This document shows, piece after piece, positions 48,301 to 58,090 of a stretch of 64,000 bases of DNA (position 1 is the first letter of the stretch; each line of letters opens with the position of its first letter). The stretch lies in IMG/VR virus record IMGVR_UViG_3300008117_004657, positions 1-64,000 of that record. One strand, written 5' to 3'. The stretch is from a virus. The notes under the pieces are model-generated. The model made no database searches. It worked only from the letters and a program-made list of their open reading frames with translations, and was not told the origin of the DNA. The translations under genes were made by a program, and so were the position numbers.

Positions 48301-51300
48301 TCTCATTAAAGAAGCAGGCTTTAACTCACCATCTTCAATCTTATTTCTGTTATCAAAACTAACATCAGTATAAGTAGCTTGTACCGAATCTGAAGTAAAA
48401 TTATCTACTAAAATTCCATACTTTGATCTTTCTAATCCATTTGCATCTAAAATTTTTGAGTCATTAGCATTTTTTTCCAAAGTATTTAATGAAACATAAT
48501 ACTCTAATCCTTTAATACGATTTTCAAAAGCGCCAATGTCTCTCATCGTAAATCTACGATTATTTTGAAAATCTGCACGAATTTCTTTTACACTTGAAGT
48601 ATATGGAGGAATATACAAAGTATAGATTAACATATCATTAACACTATGTGGAGGTGTTAATGGTTTAACAGCGGATTCTCCTTCTATTACTACCATCTCT
48701 TTCGAAGGTTTTACAACAATCTTATCGATTCTTGATAGATAATTTTGAAATGAAAGTTCTGCTGTCGTATCGGGATCAGGACAAACTGCGCCTGTGATGT
48801 TATCTCCAGCTATTTCTCTTGAAGGTCTAAAGTCAAAAGACGCTCTATTTGAAATAACTTTACCTCCAGATTTGTCTACAAATTTTGATATGGTATCATA
48901 TGTAATATTTGAAGCTCCACCCAAATAAGAATCTACTGTAAATAGTCCAATATTTTGTGGTGAAGGCGCCTGGCTATGTCTAAAATATTTGTACATGATA
49001 TAGATTGAACCACCTACAGGAGAACTGAATCCTCTTTTTAATTTTATCGATGAATGATCGTAGTGTGTTCTTTTTTGACCATTGTCGAGTTCATATCTGT
49101 TCGTAATGTCGTATGTTGGATCGGTCAACATAGCAGTTGTGATATTACCGGTTGTAGTTCTAGAATCTATAATTTTAACTATTTCATATACATCAGGAAC
49201 TTGTAAACTGACAGGAACTCCTGGAGTTTTTAACATTCTCACTTTACCATCACTACCTGAAGATTCATTATCAAAATACGTAACGCCTAAGTCAGGGAAA
49301 ACATATCCTCCAGAAATTGGTGTTACTGTTCCCGTATTAGCTGAAGTTAATCCTGTGGTGGTGTCAATAGTATAAGCAACTTTTTCATGTTTGTCATCTA
49401 AAAGTGGATATAATGTTTTTACTCTAACTGCTCCGTTAGTTCCATCTTCCGCATTATTAACTTTTGTTGTAACTAAGAAATCGGCTCGAACACCAGCAGT
49501 GTTAAAATCAATCTCAAGTGTTGAGTCATTAATAGCCGTTACAGTGAACAAATTATTAGCTAAACTCAAAACTGTATTTGGAGTTATACCCGAAGAACCA
49601 TTTGAAGCAGAATCGTGTCGAATAAAACAAATAATATTATTTAAAATTGTATTGTCCGAAAGTGTTCCTGGAGAACCAGCAAATGGAAAAGTGTCAGTGC
49701 CAACAGTTGCTAAAGTAACAATACCGCCAGCGTTAGAAACTTTATTTGAATAAACCTTTCTTGCTATAAAATCAAAATTAGTAATTGTATTCGCTTTGAT
49801 CGCGTCAAAAGGAACATCAAAAATTAAACCTTGTCTGTTAGGTTCCGTTATTAACGCATTACCATTATTATCTTTTGATCTAGAATGTATATTTGCACCA
49901 AATACTTTTGCGGACGAATTTCTTAGGATAACAGATTCCGCAGATTTAAAATCAGAATCGATTGAGAAGGTATTCGATGAGGGAGTAAAAGGTAAAGCAG
50001 AAGAAAGCCAAATTGCTTTGTATGCTCCATCTGAACCTTCAATTTTTATTGGAGCTAAATTTAATCCTGCACCATCTTTAACACTAAAATAAAGACCAGA
50101 ATAACTATTTGCTGGCAATTGAGCAAAAGAAGATGGTAAAACAACGTATCTTGTATTTGATCCTGAAGAAGCTAAAGTTCCTGTAATTGATGATGAATTG
50201 GCATCAAAAACATTCATAGTAAAAATATGGGTAGTGCCATTATCCGATGCAGCTGAAGCAGTATCATACTTCAACATGTGAGCTCTCAGTGATCCTATCT
50301 TTGATGAATTATATTCTGCGGTTGTTGAAAGGACTACGTTTGCATGATCTGTACAGTGTACATCCAATACGCTAAAATCAGATATGGTTAAAGTACCATG
50401 AACATTCGCAACATGAACATAACTTGAATAATTTGTGGGTAAATCGTAATCATTAATGTTAGCCGTTTGTCTACCTCTTGCTATCTGCAATTTTGTTGGC
50501 GATATAGTTTGAACCTCATAACCTCCAACATAAGCTTTTCCTGGATCTAAAACAGCAGTTAAATAATCCGGATCAACATAATTATTATTTGCTGTATCAA
50601 CATATTCTTCTTCTAAAGATAACACAAAAGGATCAACAGTATAGTTACCAGATTCATCAAAAGTTCTTCTAGCCAAAGTTTTTTCTATTTCACTATAAAC
50701 GGGATAATCAATCTCTTTTGTTTTTACACCATCAACAATTCGAATAACTTCAAAGAAAGAAGATTCGTCAGCCGAATCCAGTGTTCTTTTACTTAATATA
50801 GTATTAATTTTGTATCTGTTAGCGCCTGGTGCTTGATAGTTAAAAGATCCTTGTGCGGGGTCTAACAGAGTTACATCATCAATTTCATCAATAATTAATT
50901 CTTCAAATTCAATACCAATTCTATATGATGGTTGTTTATTAATTGTTGAAGTATTTAACCCGAGTCTATAGTAAAGTTCTAAAACTAAAAATTGGGGAAC
51001 AACTTTTACAAATTGGCCTTTAAAATAATATACACCTTCTTGAATACTCGCTACATATGATCTTCCGGTTGCATTTGTGTCTGCAAGTTCAGCAAAAATA
51101 TTTTGTCCATATATTTTTAATTCATCACCTTCTTCAAAAAAGTCTCCACTCAAATATTTTAATATTAATATAGGATTAGCTGAAGAATTATCAATAGCAA
51201 TAACTTTAGCTCTAGCTGTTTTTGTAGAATTGTATGATATAATAGTTTTATTTAAAAAATCTTCTAATACGATATCCTGTCCACTATATTGTGGTTTTAG

Positions 51301-51528
51301 AACTGTATAATACGCTCTATCATCTAAAGATATTTTACCACCGACTATTGGACTACCACTTTTAAAAATGTGATTGCCAAACTTTTCGATCTGATTCGAC
51401 AAAATAGTTTGCAGCTGCGTAAGTTCTCTCGCCTGTAAAGAATATCCTGGGCGAAACAAAACTCTCATGAAGTTTTTATCTTCATCAAAATCGTCAAAAT
51501 ATGGATCGAAATTAAAAAGCTTAGTCAT
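45325..51528 (-). CDS. Large DUF4815-type baseplate/fibre protein (2067 residues)
   Basis: The N-terminus (LFNFDPYFDDFDEDKNF, then LFRPGYSLQARELTQLQTIL) is the diagnostic start of the DUF4815 proteins found in marine T4-like phages. This is followed by SNQIEKFGNHIFK. About 2000 residues of beta-rich domains follow, including a jelly-roll-like segment near residues 1560-1640 with a TFYVDEQTYPHGLYMESVNLFF motif. The ending is IPRIKDLRIIALPAG. No catalytic motif is visible. It is a virion component at the baseplate periphery, possibly in the place of T4 gp10 and fibre-connecting proteins. Start ATG 51526-51528 has an AGAGGAA site. Confidence 0.8.
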   Translation of the reverse strand: MTKLFNFDPYFDDFDEDKNFMRVLFRPGYSLQARELTQLQTILSNQIEKFGNHIFKSGSPIVGGKISLDDRAYYTVLKPQYSGQDIVLEDFLNKTIISYNSTKTARAKVIAIDNSSANPILILKYLSGDFFEEGDELKIYGQNIFAELADTNATGRSYVASIQEGVYYFKGQFVKVVPQFLVLELYYRLGLNTSTINKQPSYRIGIEFEELIIDEIDDVTLLDPAQGSFNYQAPGANRYKINTILSKRTLDSADESSFFEVIRIVDGVKTKEIDYPVYSEIEKTLARRTFDESGNYTVDPFVLSLEEEYVDTANNNYVDPDYLTAVLDPGKAYVGGYEVQTISPTKLQIARGRQTANINDYDLPTNYSSYVHVANVHGTLTISDFSVLDVHCTDHANVVLSTTAEYNSSKIGSLRAHMLKYDTASAASDNGTTHIFTMNVFDANSSSITGTLASSGSNTRYVVLPSSFAQLPANSYSGLYFSVKDGAGLNLAPIKIEGSDGAYKAIWLSSALPFTPSSNTFSIDSDFKSAESVILRNSSAKVFGANIHSRSKDNNGNALITEPNRQGLIFDVPFDAIKANTITNFDFIARKVYSNKVSNAGGIVTLATVGTDTFPFAGSPGTLSDNTILNNIICFIRHDSASNGSSGITPNTVLSLANNLFTVTAINDSTLEIDFNTAGVRADFLVTTKVNNAEDGTNGAVRVKTLYPLLDDKHEKVAYTIDTTTGLTSANTGTVTPISGGYVFPDLGVTYFDNESSGSDGKVRMLKTPGVPVSLQVPDVYEIVKIIDSRTTTGNITTAMLTDPTYDITNRYELDNGQKRTHYDHSSIKLKRGFSSPVGGSIYIMYKYFRHSQAPSPQNIGLFTVDSYLGGASNITYDTISKFVDKSGGKVISNRASFDFRPSREIAGDNITGAVCPDPDTTAELSFQNYLSRIDKIVVKPSKEMVVIEGESAVKPLTPPHSVNDMLIYTLYIPPYTSSVKEIRADFQNNRRFTMRDIGAFENRIKGLEYYVSLNTLEKNANDSKILDANGLERSKYGILVDNFTSDSVQATYTDVSFDNRNKIEDGELKPASLMRTIKLLWSQSGSAGSYKIMGTNTQKSLIMDYTSSVFASQPYATKTIPVASALYGNFNGNLRLFPEFTSDHDTSVTSKITLNSVQGLENAFNFINEAFDFISDKNPTWLSDKDSPFAKVPDSSWFETVKTQTNATVDLGNNTFGNLQTTTDQVFVKKGTTLSAESIDVTSSKVDLGSYITDIAVNPYLKPRGIVFAGSSLRPKTRFYSFFDDVLVDNYTIVPNKLTISGTNPFKSGEMVLIANTNGEIATQLANFAADSGVYHLGVCAASESGSSNVSIVNETFPLSLAGKYIIGLDSSTTKVISTVVDHRCGMTRGITSSTITLAPDAPSVNIAGNNVTLVRKSDEASGTGSKYTIIAYNTTTKVATVSETIPSTQQGKIFSYSIGTNFTNSKGQIGGIFYPPVATFRSGERKYRLTESFNNSYDRDAISFAEKTFVSSGITTTKTSLVDTVYNVGTSTKIVGTVTSPILQSTAVSSRITSTWRVDPLAQTFYVDEQTYPHGLYMESVNLFFSAVDDEGLPVRVQIRPTVNGTPSFDYWYPESVVEKFPNEITTTSTPSIDVEASKTKFTFDSPVFLKPGLYALVILTDSPDYVVWTAEKGQTTLNNQIVSVNPYVGTLYKSQNAMEYVPYLNEDLMFEFNRCKFSTSTATFALQSEKQDSVKYIDRFRLLEKSITSQSESPISLKYSFISKVAGGSKETIYRSITPYTIYNMADDTQYAIGNRRKQILDKNDFTVKLEMSTNDDSVTPLVSLESLQLNCWENFIDNGEIDNEDFNIISKGAGYSNSNTIIITSSTGEGALVYMSCDGVNGNVLSANVVSSGIGYTDDFTISYPDTGNTPNVTSNAAITLNSEFDSSGGPCLARYITKPIVLTDGFDAGDMRVFLAANKPVGTEIHVFYKILSGSDTTNFKDRPYGKFECLNPTVAASINENEFREYEYRPSLTEDQVTYISDAGVTYDTFKTFAIKIVMTSQDPSVIPRIKDLRIIALPAG

Positions 51529-51541
51529 TTATTCCTCTTTA

Positions 51542-52879
51542 TCAGAAACTTAAAATAAATCTAATTCTATCTGTTTGGTCTGGATCTCTTATAACCGGAA
51601 CTTTATCCGATACAAATAAAACTTTACCAGAATATAACTCTAAAGTTGGAGGAGTAGTATTAATACCTACTCTAATTGCTCCACTAGTTAAACCTTTTAT
51701 CGGTTGATTGGGATTAAAAGTGCCATTGAAATTATTAACATAGATTATATTAGTGCCTTCATCAAAAGATATAACTTCGGCACTAAATGTGGAATTTTCT
51801 AAATTCTCACCCTGTATAACAATTTCATCATTATTGTAATCTCCAACACCTGGAGAAACTGTAATCTTTGTATATAGTGTGTATAAATCGGCAGATGCTA
51901 AAGTTTCAGTGTCTCGTACATAAGGGTTATACACCAAAGAAACTTCCCTATATTCATTTTCTGCTGGAAAAACACCATTTACACTACCCTCAAAATCTAC
52001 ATTAAATATAACAGTATTCGCATATAATTCTTCTACAGGATCATATCCATGTCCATTTTGCGGTGACAAAACAACATTGGCTGAAGCTCCTGTTCCGATT
52101 CCTCCAGAAATGTCAGTAAAAATTAAATTGGCTTTTGTGTAGTCTTGGCCTCTGTTCTGAATAACAATATTCACAACATTTCCATCAACAACATTCGCTT
52201 TTAAAACAGCATTTCTTCCATCACCTTCGATTGTTATAATATTTTGTGTAGGTCCATCCACATAATTATTTCCCGCATTAGTAATTCTTACAATATCAAT
52301 ACTTCTATTAATTGCGGCTGATCTAACGAATCTATTAAACGTAACTGGCATCCACTCATCATTTAAAAACTTTTGTCTTTGATTTGAACTTAAAGTATAT
52401 AAGTATTTCCACTTGTAACCGTCAGAAGTTATAAAGAAAGGTTCTTCCAATGAAGTAGCTGAAAGAAATAGTTCAGGTTCATCGGTAGATGGTGAATTAT
52501 TATTGTTATCTAAACATTTAAAAACCTGTCCTTTGGAATTTAAAATATAAAATGGAGTTCCTATTGGACAAACTGTGCATCCGTATCTCGAATATGTGGT
52601 GCCACTTGTCCAATCATATCTTGGCACAACAAAAGACACATTTTCTAAAGAAACTCTTTTAGCTACTATGGCTCTATCGTTATAAGCAATTAGGTCTCTG
52701 GTTGATTGTCCAGGAGTTGGAGGAGTGTCAGATATACCCCAAGGAGTCTGTTTTCCTATAGTCGCAAAAACATAAGACCTTCTATTCAAAGGAAGGTAAG
52801 AATTAGCACCAACATCCAATAAATTTATGAATTGTTGAGCAATTAAAGTAGAAAAATTAGTTGTTATAATTGTTGACAT
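51542..52879 (-). CDS. 8: Baseplate wedge subunit gp8
   Basis: The 445-residue protein contains GKQTPWGISDTPPTP, corresponding to the GRSEPWxxxExxxGFAPPxPTD stretch of T4 gp8, and a VVPRYDW segment matching gp8's VIPRRDW. GYKWKYLYTLS matches the GYVWEYLFEIP segment. The last 30 residues (VPVIRDPDQTDRIRFILSF) line up with T4 gp8's RPPIIMAMDQTEEINILFTF-type end. The protein is about 110 residues longer than T4 gp8. It is a structural element of the baseplate wedge that joins gp7 and gp10. The neighbours gp25 and gp6 confirm the context. Confidence 0.88.
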   Translation of the reverse strand: MSTIITTNFSTLIAQQFINLLDVGANSYLPLNRRSYVFATIGKQTPWGISDTPPTPGQSTRDLIAYNDRAIVAKRVSLENVSFVVPRYDWTSGTTYSRYGCTVCPIGTPFYILNSKGQVFKCLDNNNNSPSTDEPELFLSATSLEEPFFITSDGYKWKYLYTLSSNQRQKFLNDEWMPVTFNRFVRSAAINRSIDIVRITNAGNNYVDGPTQNIITIEGDGRNAVLKANVVDGNVVNIVIQNRGQDYTKANLIFTDISGGIGTGASANVVLSPQNGHGYDPVEELYANTVIFNVDFEGSVNGVFPAENEYREVSLVYNPYVRDTETLASADLYTLYTKITVSPGVGDYNNDEIVIQGENLENSTFSAEVISFDEGTNIIYVNNFNGTFNPNQPIKGLTSGAIRVGINTTPPTLELYSGKVLFVSDKVPVIRDPDQTDRIRFILSF

Positions 52880-52887
52880 AGACTTAT

Positions 52888-55680
52888 TTATCTCACTTTT
52901 TGAACGATAATTGAAACAAAATTATTTGTTGAGGTAACATTTGTATCAACTAAAATTGTGTTTGCGTTTGCAAAAGAAACATTTTTGGTTTCATCAAAAA
53001 CCACATTTATTGTCGAGTCGGTGGAAGAAACATTTAAAACACTAGTTGCATAAATGGTATTTGCGTTAATAACAGTTTTTACAACAACAGTATTTCCTGA
53101 AGAAAGATATATGGTTTGTCCATCGACTAAATCATTTATAAAGTTGGTTCCATTACCAGTAATTACATTTGAACTACTGGTTATATTTGCAGTACCAACA
53201 ATAGTTTTAAACACATTTTTCAGTACTATAAAATCACCAATTGAAACCTGAGAAGAAACATTAGGTGTTAAACTTGTAGAAACAATATTATTAGATCCAT
53301 TACTTACATTAAATGTATTTGAGTGATACTCTTGTGTTAAATATATTATAGATGCATTTTGATTAAATACGTCTTTGGTGTGGGTATCAATACGTGTTAC
53401 AAAAGATTTTGTTCCTGTTGGATGTGCAACTTCTTGTAAAGTTTTCTTAAATTTATAGTAATCGTTTGTTGTATTAATCACATAAGAGTAATTATGGTAT
53501 TTTTTATCATCTTGTAACTTCTGATCAGAACTTGGTTGCCCATCATTGTTTAAATAAATTCCAGGATAACGTATTAGACCGTTTTCAAAAACAGCTGTTG
53601 CTTTTGCTCTACCATCACCATAAGCCGAATATGTGATAACATTTCCAGTGACCAAATCGTCATCAGACTTAATAGGAAGGGCACTATCAAAAGTGCCTTT
53701 GTAATTATAAATTCTTAAGAAATTATTTGATGTGATATACTTGTCAACAAAAGCTGTCCAAGTCGCTGTTGTATTAGTTGCTCCTTGATATACTTTACTA
53801 TTAGCGATATAAATTTGACCTTCGGTTACATTATTCAATAAAATATCAGCATTTCTTAAAGAAATTAATGGAGCTGAAACATAATCATACCCGTAACTTA
53901 TAACTCTTATTGTTGAAATAGATCCAATTCTCGAAGTCGAAACATCTTTTTGAACACCCTCACCTAAAATTTCCGTAACTTTTAATATTGCTCCTGAACC
54001 AGAAGTGGTGCTAACATTTACTGTTGGCAAATCTTGCATCGTGTAACCTTCACCACCTCTAATATAAGAAGAAGATTCATTAAAAGTTATTGTCTTGATT
54101 CCGTTGTTACCAGCGTGTACAGAAGAAACATTAGCGTTAGCTCCATAACCTCGACCATTACTACTAAATGTTAAATATTCTCCTACAGCATAACCACTTC
54201 CACCATTGACTATTTGAATTCTTCCTAAAGAACCCACATCATTTAATTTTCTTCTATTAATTTTATATACTGATAAGTTGTCAATATTATTTTGAAAAGG
54301 TTCTAAGAAAGTAATAGTATTTGATGAAACATTTGCAATTTTTCTAACATCTTCAAATCTATTTTTCAAAAATAATCTAACAGATTCACCTGGCTCAAAC
54401 GATAATGTTAAGTCTTGAGACTCGTCCATCAAAATGTTGGTGTCTTTTACAGCAACAGTTGAATTTATTATTAAAGTATCATCAAGTTCTTCCATATATA
54501 AACTGTAAATATCAATTTCAGGTTTACTTCTATAACCTCCACCAGAAGAATCTACAGTTATAAAAGATATTGGAAAAACATTTAATGTTTGTTTTGTAGT
54601 TAATTCATTTAATGTTTTATTATTAGCTACATTATCAGTCGCATTAATAGTTAAAGAAAATAAAGATTCTATTGTTATATTACTTACATTTATTGTTCTA
54701 TAAGTTGCTTCATCTAATAAAAGTATTCTAGCTTTAGCTTCAGCACCTAATAGTACATCTTCAAAACCGCCTCTAAAGTCTATTATTGAAGAATTTGTAT
54801 TAACAGAAGGATTTCTAAAACCAAAACCTCCATTCGTTACTAAAACATCTTCAACTGAACCCTTCAAAACACTACCAACAGTGGCTACAGCGCCAATAGG
54901 ATTACCCGATGTGGGATTTAGACCACCGATAATTGTAACGGGGTCGCCATCATAGTCCAATTCTGGATCGTAAGCATTATAGTATAAACCTCTATTTTTA
55001 GGATCAATCTTAATTTCAGAAAGAGATCCAATTAGTTTAGCTGTGACAAAATCTTCTGTGCCATTGGTTCTAACTACAGTGGTAGATACATTTTCACCCG
55101 TAGTAAACAATTTATCAATATTCGAAATATAAAGTTCGATATATTCAATACCAAGTTGTCTGTCTACAGATTTTATTACCTTTTCAACTATAGCTGTAGC
55201 TTTGGAATTATTTCCCGTTATTTTACATCGTTCTATGTCGAAAATATTCGTATCACCAGTTTCAACTCTTAAAGATAATGGTAAAACCCATTTACCATCG
55301 GAAGATTTTATTACCTGTTCTTTAGGAAAATAAATCTCTATTTCTTCGTTATATAAAATTCTAAAAAGAAATTTTACAGCTTCTGGAGTTCCTTTTGATC
55401 TATAAAAACTACCAACATGTTTTATAAAAGTCGATTTGTCTAATAATATTTCTTTTGGAAAGTAAGGTAAAACTTCTTTTATTATTTCGTTAAGATAATA
55501 GTCATCTACTAAATCTATATCTTTCGAATCATATAAAGTTTTAACTTCATACAAAGCATTATTACTGCTTTCCAACCACTCATAGTATTTTTCTAAAAAC
55601 AATACAAATTTTGGGTTATCGGATCTTATAAAATCGGGCAACTGGCCCGAAACTAAGTTTGAAACAATTAATTCTGACAT
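52888..55680 (-). CDS. Large baseplate wedge protein, probable gp7 counterpart (930 residues)
   Basis: The N-terminal half has a helical start (FLEKYYEWLESS, then DLVDDYYLNEII and KHVGSFYRSKGTPEAVKFLFR) that is conserved in marine T4-like phages in the slot between gp6 and gp8. The remainder is beta-rich with many GGxGYxxxP segments. Position and length fit T4 gp7 (1032 residues), the central wedge scaffold, but sequence similarity to T4 gp7 is not visible by eye. The virion-structural call is firm; the gp7 equation is an inference from gene order. Confidence 0.65.
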   Translation of the reverse strand: MSELIVSNLVSGQLPDFIRSDNPKFVLFLEKYYEWLESSNNALYEVKTLYDSKDIDLVDDYYLNEIIKEVLPYFPKEILLDKSTFIKHVGSFYRSKGTPEAVKFLFRILYNEEIEIYFPKEQVIKSSDGKWVLPLSLRVETGDTNIFDIERCKITGNNSKATAIVEKVIKSVDRQLGIEYIELYISNIDKLFTTGENVSTTVVRTNGTEDFVTAKLIGSLSEIKIDPKNRGLYYNAYDPELDYDGDPVTIIGGLNPTSGNPIGAVATVGSVLKGSVEDVLVTNGGFGFRNPSVNTNSSIIDFRGGFEDVLLGAEAKARILLLDEATYRTINVSNITIESLFSLTINATDNVANNKTLNELTTKQTLNVFPISFITVDSSGGGYRSKPEIDIYSLYMEELDDTLIINSTVAVKDTNILMDESQDLTLSFEPGESVRLFLKNRFEDVRKIANVSSNTITFLEPFQNNIDNLSVYKINRRKLNDVGSLGRIQIVNGGSGYAVGEYLTFSSNGRGYGANANVSSVHAGNNGIKTITFNESSSYIRGGEGYTMQDLPTVNVSTTSGSGAILKVTEILGEGVQKDVSTSRIGSISTIRVISYGYDYVSAPLISLRNADILLNNVTEGQIYIANSKVYQGATNTTATWTAFVDKYITSNNFLRIYNYKGTFDSALPIKSDDDLVTGNVITYSAYGDGRAKATAVFENGLIRYPGIYLNNDGQPSSDQKLQDDKKYHNYSYVINTTNDYYKFKKTLQEVAHPTGTKSFVTRIDTHTKDVFNQNASIIYLTQEYHSNTFNVSNGSNNIVSTSLTPNVSSQVSIGDFIVLKNVFKTIVGTANITSSSNVITGNGTNFINDLVDGQTIYLSSGNTVVVKTVINANTIYATSVLNVSSTDSTINVVFDETKNVSFANANTILVDTNVTSTNNFVSIIVQKVR

Positions 55681-55683
55681 TTA

Positions 55684-57678
55684 TTATACCGTCTTTAATT
55701 CAACAACAACACTTGTTGGGTCAGTTTGATCAAAAGCTAACATTTTATTTTTAATCGACTGTAGAACTGTAGATTTAGGTCTAACATTTACGGTTAACTC
55801 ATCAAAGTCATTATCTATTGATAAAGGAGAAAAATCGTTTATTGTAATTTTACCTAAAACATAATCTATTGTTCCAGTAATTCCTTCATTCTTTGAAGCA
55901 TTTAAAATAACTTTCGTACTTTTGCTGGTAACTTCATCAGGTTTAAAATATGCTAAACGAATTTTACCGAATCTATTTTCTAAAACAGCTTCAGCTGTAG
56001 CTCCAGTTCCACCACCACCAATAATTCTTATAGCTGCGGTAGTGTAACCGATACCGGGATTAGTTACTTTTACGGAGTTTAATTTTCCATTTATTATAAT
56101 AGCCGTTGCTTTAGCTCCTCTACCATCACCAACAATTTCAATAGTAGGAGTGGTAGTATAATTTGATCCTGGAGTTATAACTGAAATTGTTTCTACTCCA
56201 GTAAACGAAGAAGGAACTTCTTCAATAAAACAAGTTCTTTCGACAAGATTTTCGTCTAATATAGTAAATGTTGGAGAAGAATAAAAATTATCTAAAGTTG
56301 TACCTCTGGATAGTTCAACTCCAAAATCTAAAATATAAGTATTTGTTTGATTTAATCTAAGTTTTGATGAACTAAAAATAGAATTAAATTTATTTAAATT
56401 TAAATTAGAAAAAGAATTTATAGCTGTGCTAATTTTTGATTGTAATGTTTGAGAATTTAAATCCGTTTTTGTTGGATCATAATAAACTGTAGAAATTAAT
56501 TTTACATAGTTATAATCAACGTCAACAAATTCTGGAGTAACAGTTAGAACACTTATTGGCTTAACGATTTCATTTATAAAAAAATCTTTTTCTGTGTCAG
56601 AAACTTCAAATCCTAATTTTGGTTTAGCAGAAATAAAAACTTTACCATAAACAGGAGGAATATTTTCTTCGCCACCCCAAACATTTACGGCATCAAATTG
56701 TGGATATTTTTGTTGTATTAATTTTACATAATCATTTTTTGTAACAGCTCTATTCTGAGAAATAAACTGTAAAGGAGCAGCAAATTTAATTTGATCTACA
56801 GATTCTTTCTCTGATCCTCCTGCTGATGCTGCAACTGGAATCACCGTAAAAGTGGTGAATGAAGAAACTGGTGACGTAGCTACAAAATTATTTGCTTTGT
56901 TTGCAACAGAACCGCTGGTTGAAAGATAGGTTACATTCACAACTCCACCATCAGGTATTTTTTTACCAATAATATTATCGCCAAAATAAATTTCGTATTG
57001 ATTATTAAGGCCTTCTTGTAAAAAATAGACGTTCGAATTTGATGTTAGATTTAACACATCGGTTGCTAAACTATAAACAACTGAGTCTGTATTAGATGAT
57101 GCTTGCTGTACAGTAACTTTTAATGTTGAAGTGTCTACATTTTCGTTTGGTATAGTAAATATTTGTTTTGGATTAGAAGATTCTGAGTAATTAAAAGAAT
57201 ATCTGTTAAGAGTTCCTTCATATATCTTCAAATTATTAAATACAAAATTTGTTCCTGTTTTTGTTACTGTGGTATCTTCCAACGTAACAAAATTATAAAC
57301 TTTATTATCGATTAGACTAGAAAGAAATACATATCCCCTAGGTAAAGTTAAACTACCTGGTGTAGAGTTTAAACTATTAATAGTAAAATTAATCGTTGCC
57401 CTTGCAGCTGTTGCTGATCTAGGAACGTAACCAAACTTTTTAGAATGAGAGACAACAGAATTTCTAAGTAAAGCCGTATCCAAAAAAGATTCATTTGCTA
57501 TCATGTTTAGATAGTAAGCATTATAATGCGTGTTATAAGCCAAAATATCTAAAAGAACACTTAATCCGGAACCATCAAAATCATAGTCAGTAAATTCATT
57601 TTGACTTTTTAAAAAATTTTTTAAATTTGTTTTGATTTCATCAAAATCAAGTTCTGTTACTCTTAAACGATCTGTCAT
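55684..57678 (-). CDS. 6: Baseplate wedge subunit gp6
   Basis: The N-terminus (DFDEIKTNLKNFLK, then GSGLSVLLDILAYNTHYNAYYLNMIANESFLDTA and KKFGYVPRS) is the hallmark of gp6, the J-like wedge protein of contractile tails. It is 664 residues, close to T4 gp6 (660). An AxAxxGGGxGAxAEAV-like repeat appears toward the C-terminus, as in marine homologues. The gp6 ring holds the wedges together in the baseplate. It lies 1 bp from gp25 upstream and 3 bp from the gp7-like gene. Confidence 0.92.
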   Translation of the reverse strand: MTDRLRVTELDFDEIKTNLKNFLKSQNEFTDYDFDGSGLSVLLDILAYNTHYNAYYLNMIANESFLDTALLRNSVVSHSKKFGYVPRSATAARATINFTINSLNSTPGSLTLPRGYVFLSSLIDNKVYNFVTLEDTTVTKTGTNFVFNNLKIYEGTLNRYSFNYSESSNPKQIFTIPNENVDTSTLKVTVQQASSNTDSVVYSLATDVLNLTSNSNVYFLQEGLNNQYEIYFGDNIIGKKIPDGGVVNVTYLSTSGSVANKANNFVATSPVSSFTTFTVIPVAASAGGSEKESVDQIKFAAPLQFISQNRAVTKNDYVKLIQQKYPQFDAVNVWGGEENIPPVYGKVFISAKPKLGFEVSDTEKDFFINEIVKPISVLTVTPEFVDVDYNYVKLISTVYYDPTKTDLNSQTLQSKISTAINSFSNLNLNKFNSIFSSSKLRLNQTNTYILDFGVELSRGTTLDNFYSSPTFTILDENLVERTCFIEEVPSSFTGVETISVITPGSNYTTTPTIEIVGDGRGAKATAIIINGKLNSVKVTNPGIGYTTAAIRIIGGGGTGATAEAVLENRFGKIRLAYFKPDEVTSKSTKVILNASKNEGITGTIDYVLGKITINDFSPLSIDNDFDELTVNVRPKSTVLQSIKNKMLAFDQTDPTSVVVELKTV

Positions 57679-58083
57679 TTATCTTACTCGATCTAGAAAA
57701 AAAGTTATTGTTATGGGTTCAGTTCTATTTACTATAGTAAATTCCATATCTACTGTAAAACCATTGTTGTCATAATCAGGTAAAGCTCTAACTCTGTAAA
57801 CGGAAGCCCTAGGCTCAAAGTTTCTTATGGTTTGAAGAATTTCTCTTTCTAACGCAGAAGCCGTAACAAAATCTAAATTTTCAAATAATAATTTCGAGAC
57901 ATTTGACCCTATTTCTGGTTGAAAAGGTCGTTCATAATGGTTGGTTAAAACCAAATTTTTAATAGAATTAATCACAGACATTTCTGCTGTGTGTTTATTA
58001 ATATCTTTTTTTATTGGATGAACATTAAAAAGGAGGTCTAAATCCTTATAAGTTCTTGCAACATTAGTAGTAATTGTGGCCAT
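57679..58083 (-). CDS. 25: Baseplate wedge subunit gp25 (lysozyme-like fold, GPW/gp25 family)
   Basis: The 134-residue protein has the family's usual length and key features. These are TYKDLDLLFNVHP, then AVINSIKNL-type helix, ERPFQPEIGSNVSKLLFE, and a C-terminal DxxGFTVDMEFT strand pair. This matches T4 gp25 and phage P2 W proteins, which initiate sheath assembly in the baseplate. The gene is 7 bp from the upstream structural gene and 1 bp from gp6, typical for this module. Confidence 0.93.
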   Translation of the reverse strand: MATITTNVARTYKDLDLLFNVHPIKKDINKHTAEMSVINSIKNLVLTNHYERPFQPEIGSNVSKLLFENLDFVTASALEREILQTIRNFEPRASVYRVRALPDYDNNGFTVDMEFTIVNRTEPITITFFLDRVR

Positions 58084-58090
58084 CTATTAT

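Noticed and set aside
52885-52892. Late-promoter-like GATAAATA before gp8
   Set aside because: It is only 5 bp from the start codon, leaving no room for a transcription start and ribosome-binding site; the similarity comes from a stop codon in AT-rich DNA. A similar box before gp25 (58087-58094) and one at 27086-27093 were rejected for the same reason.
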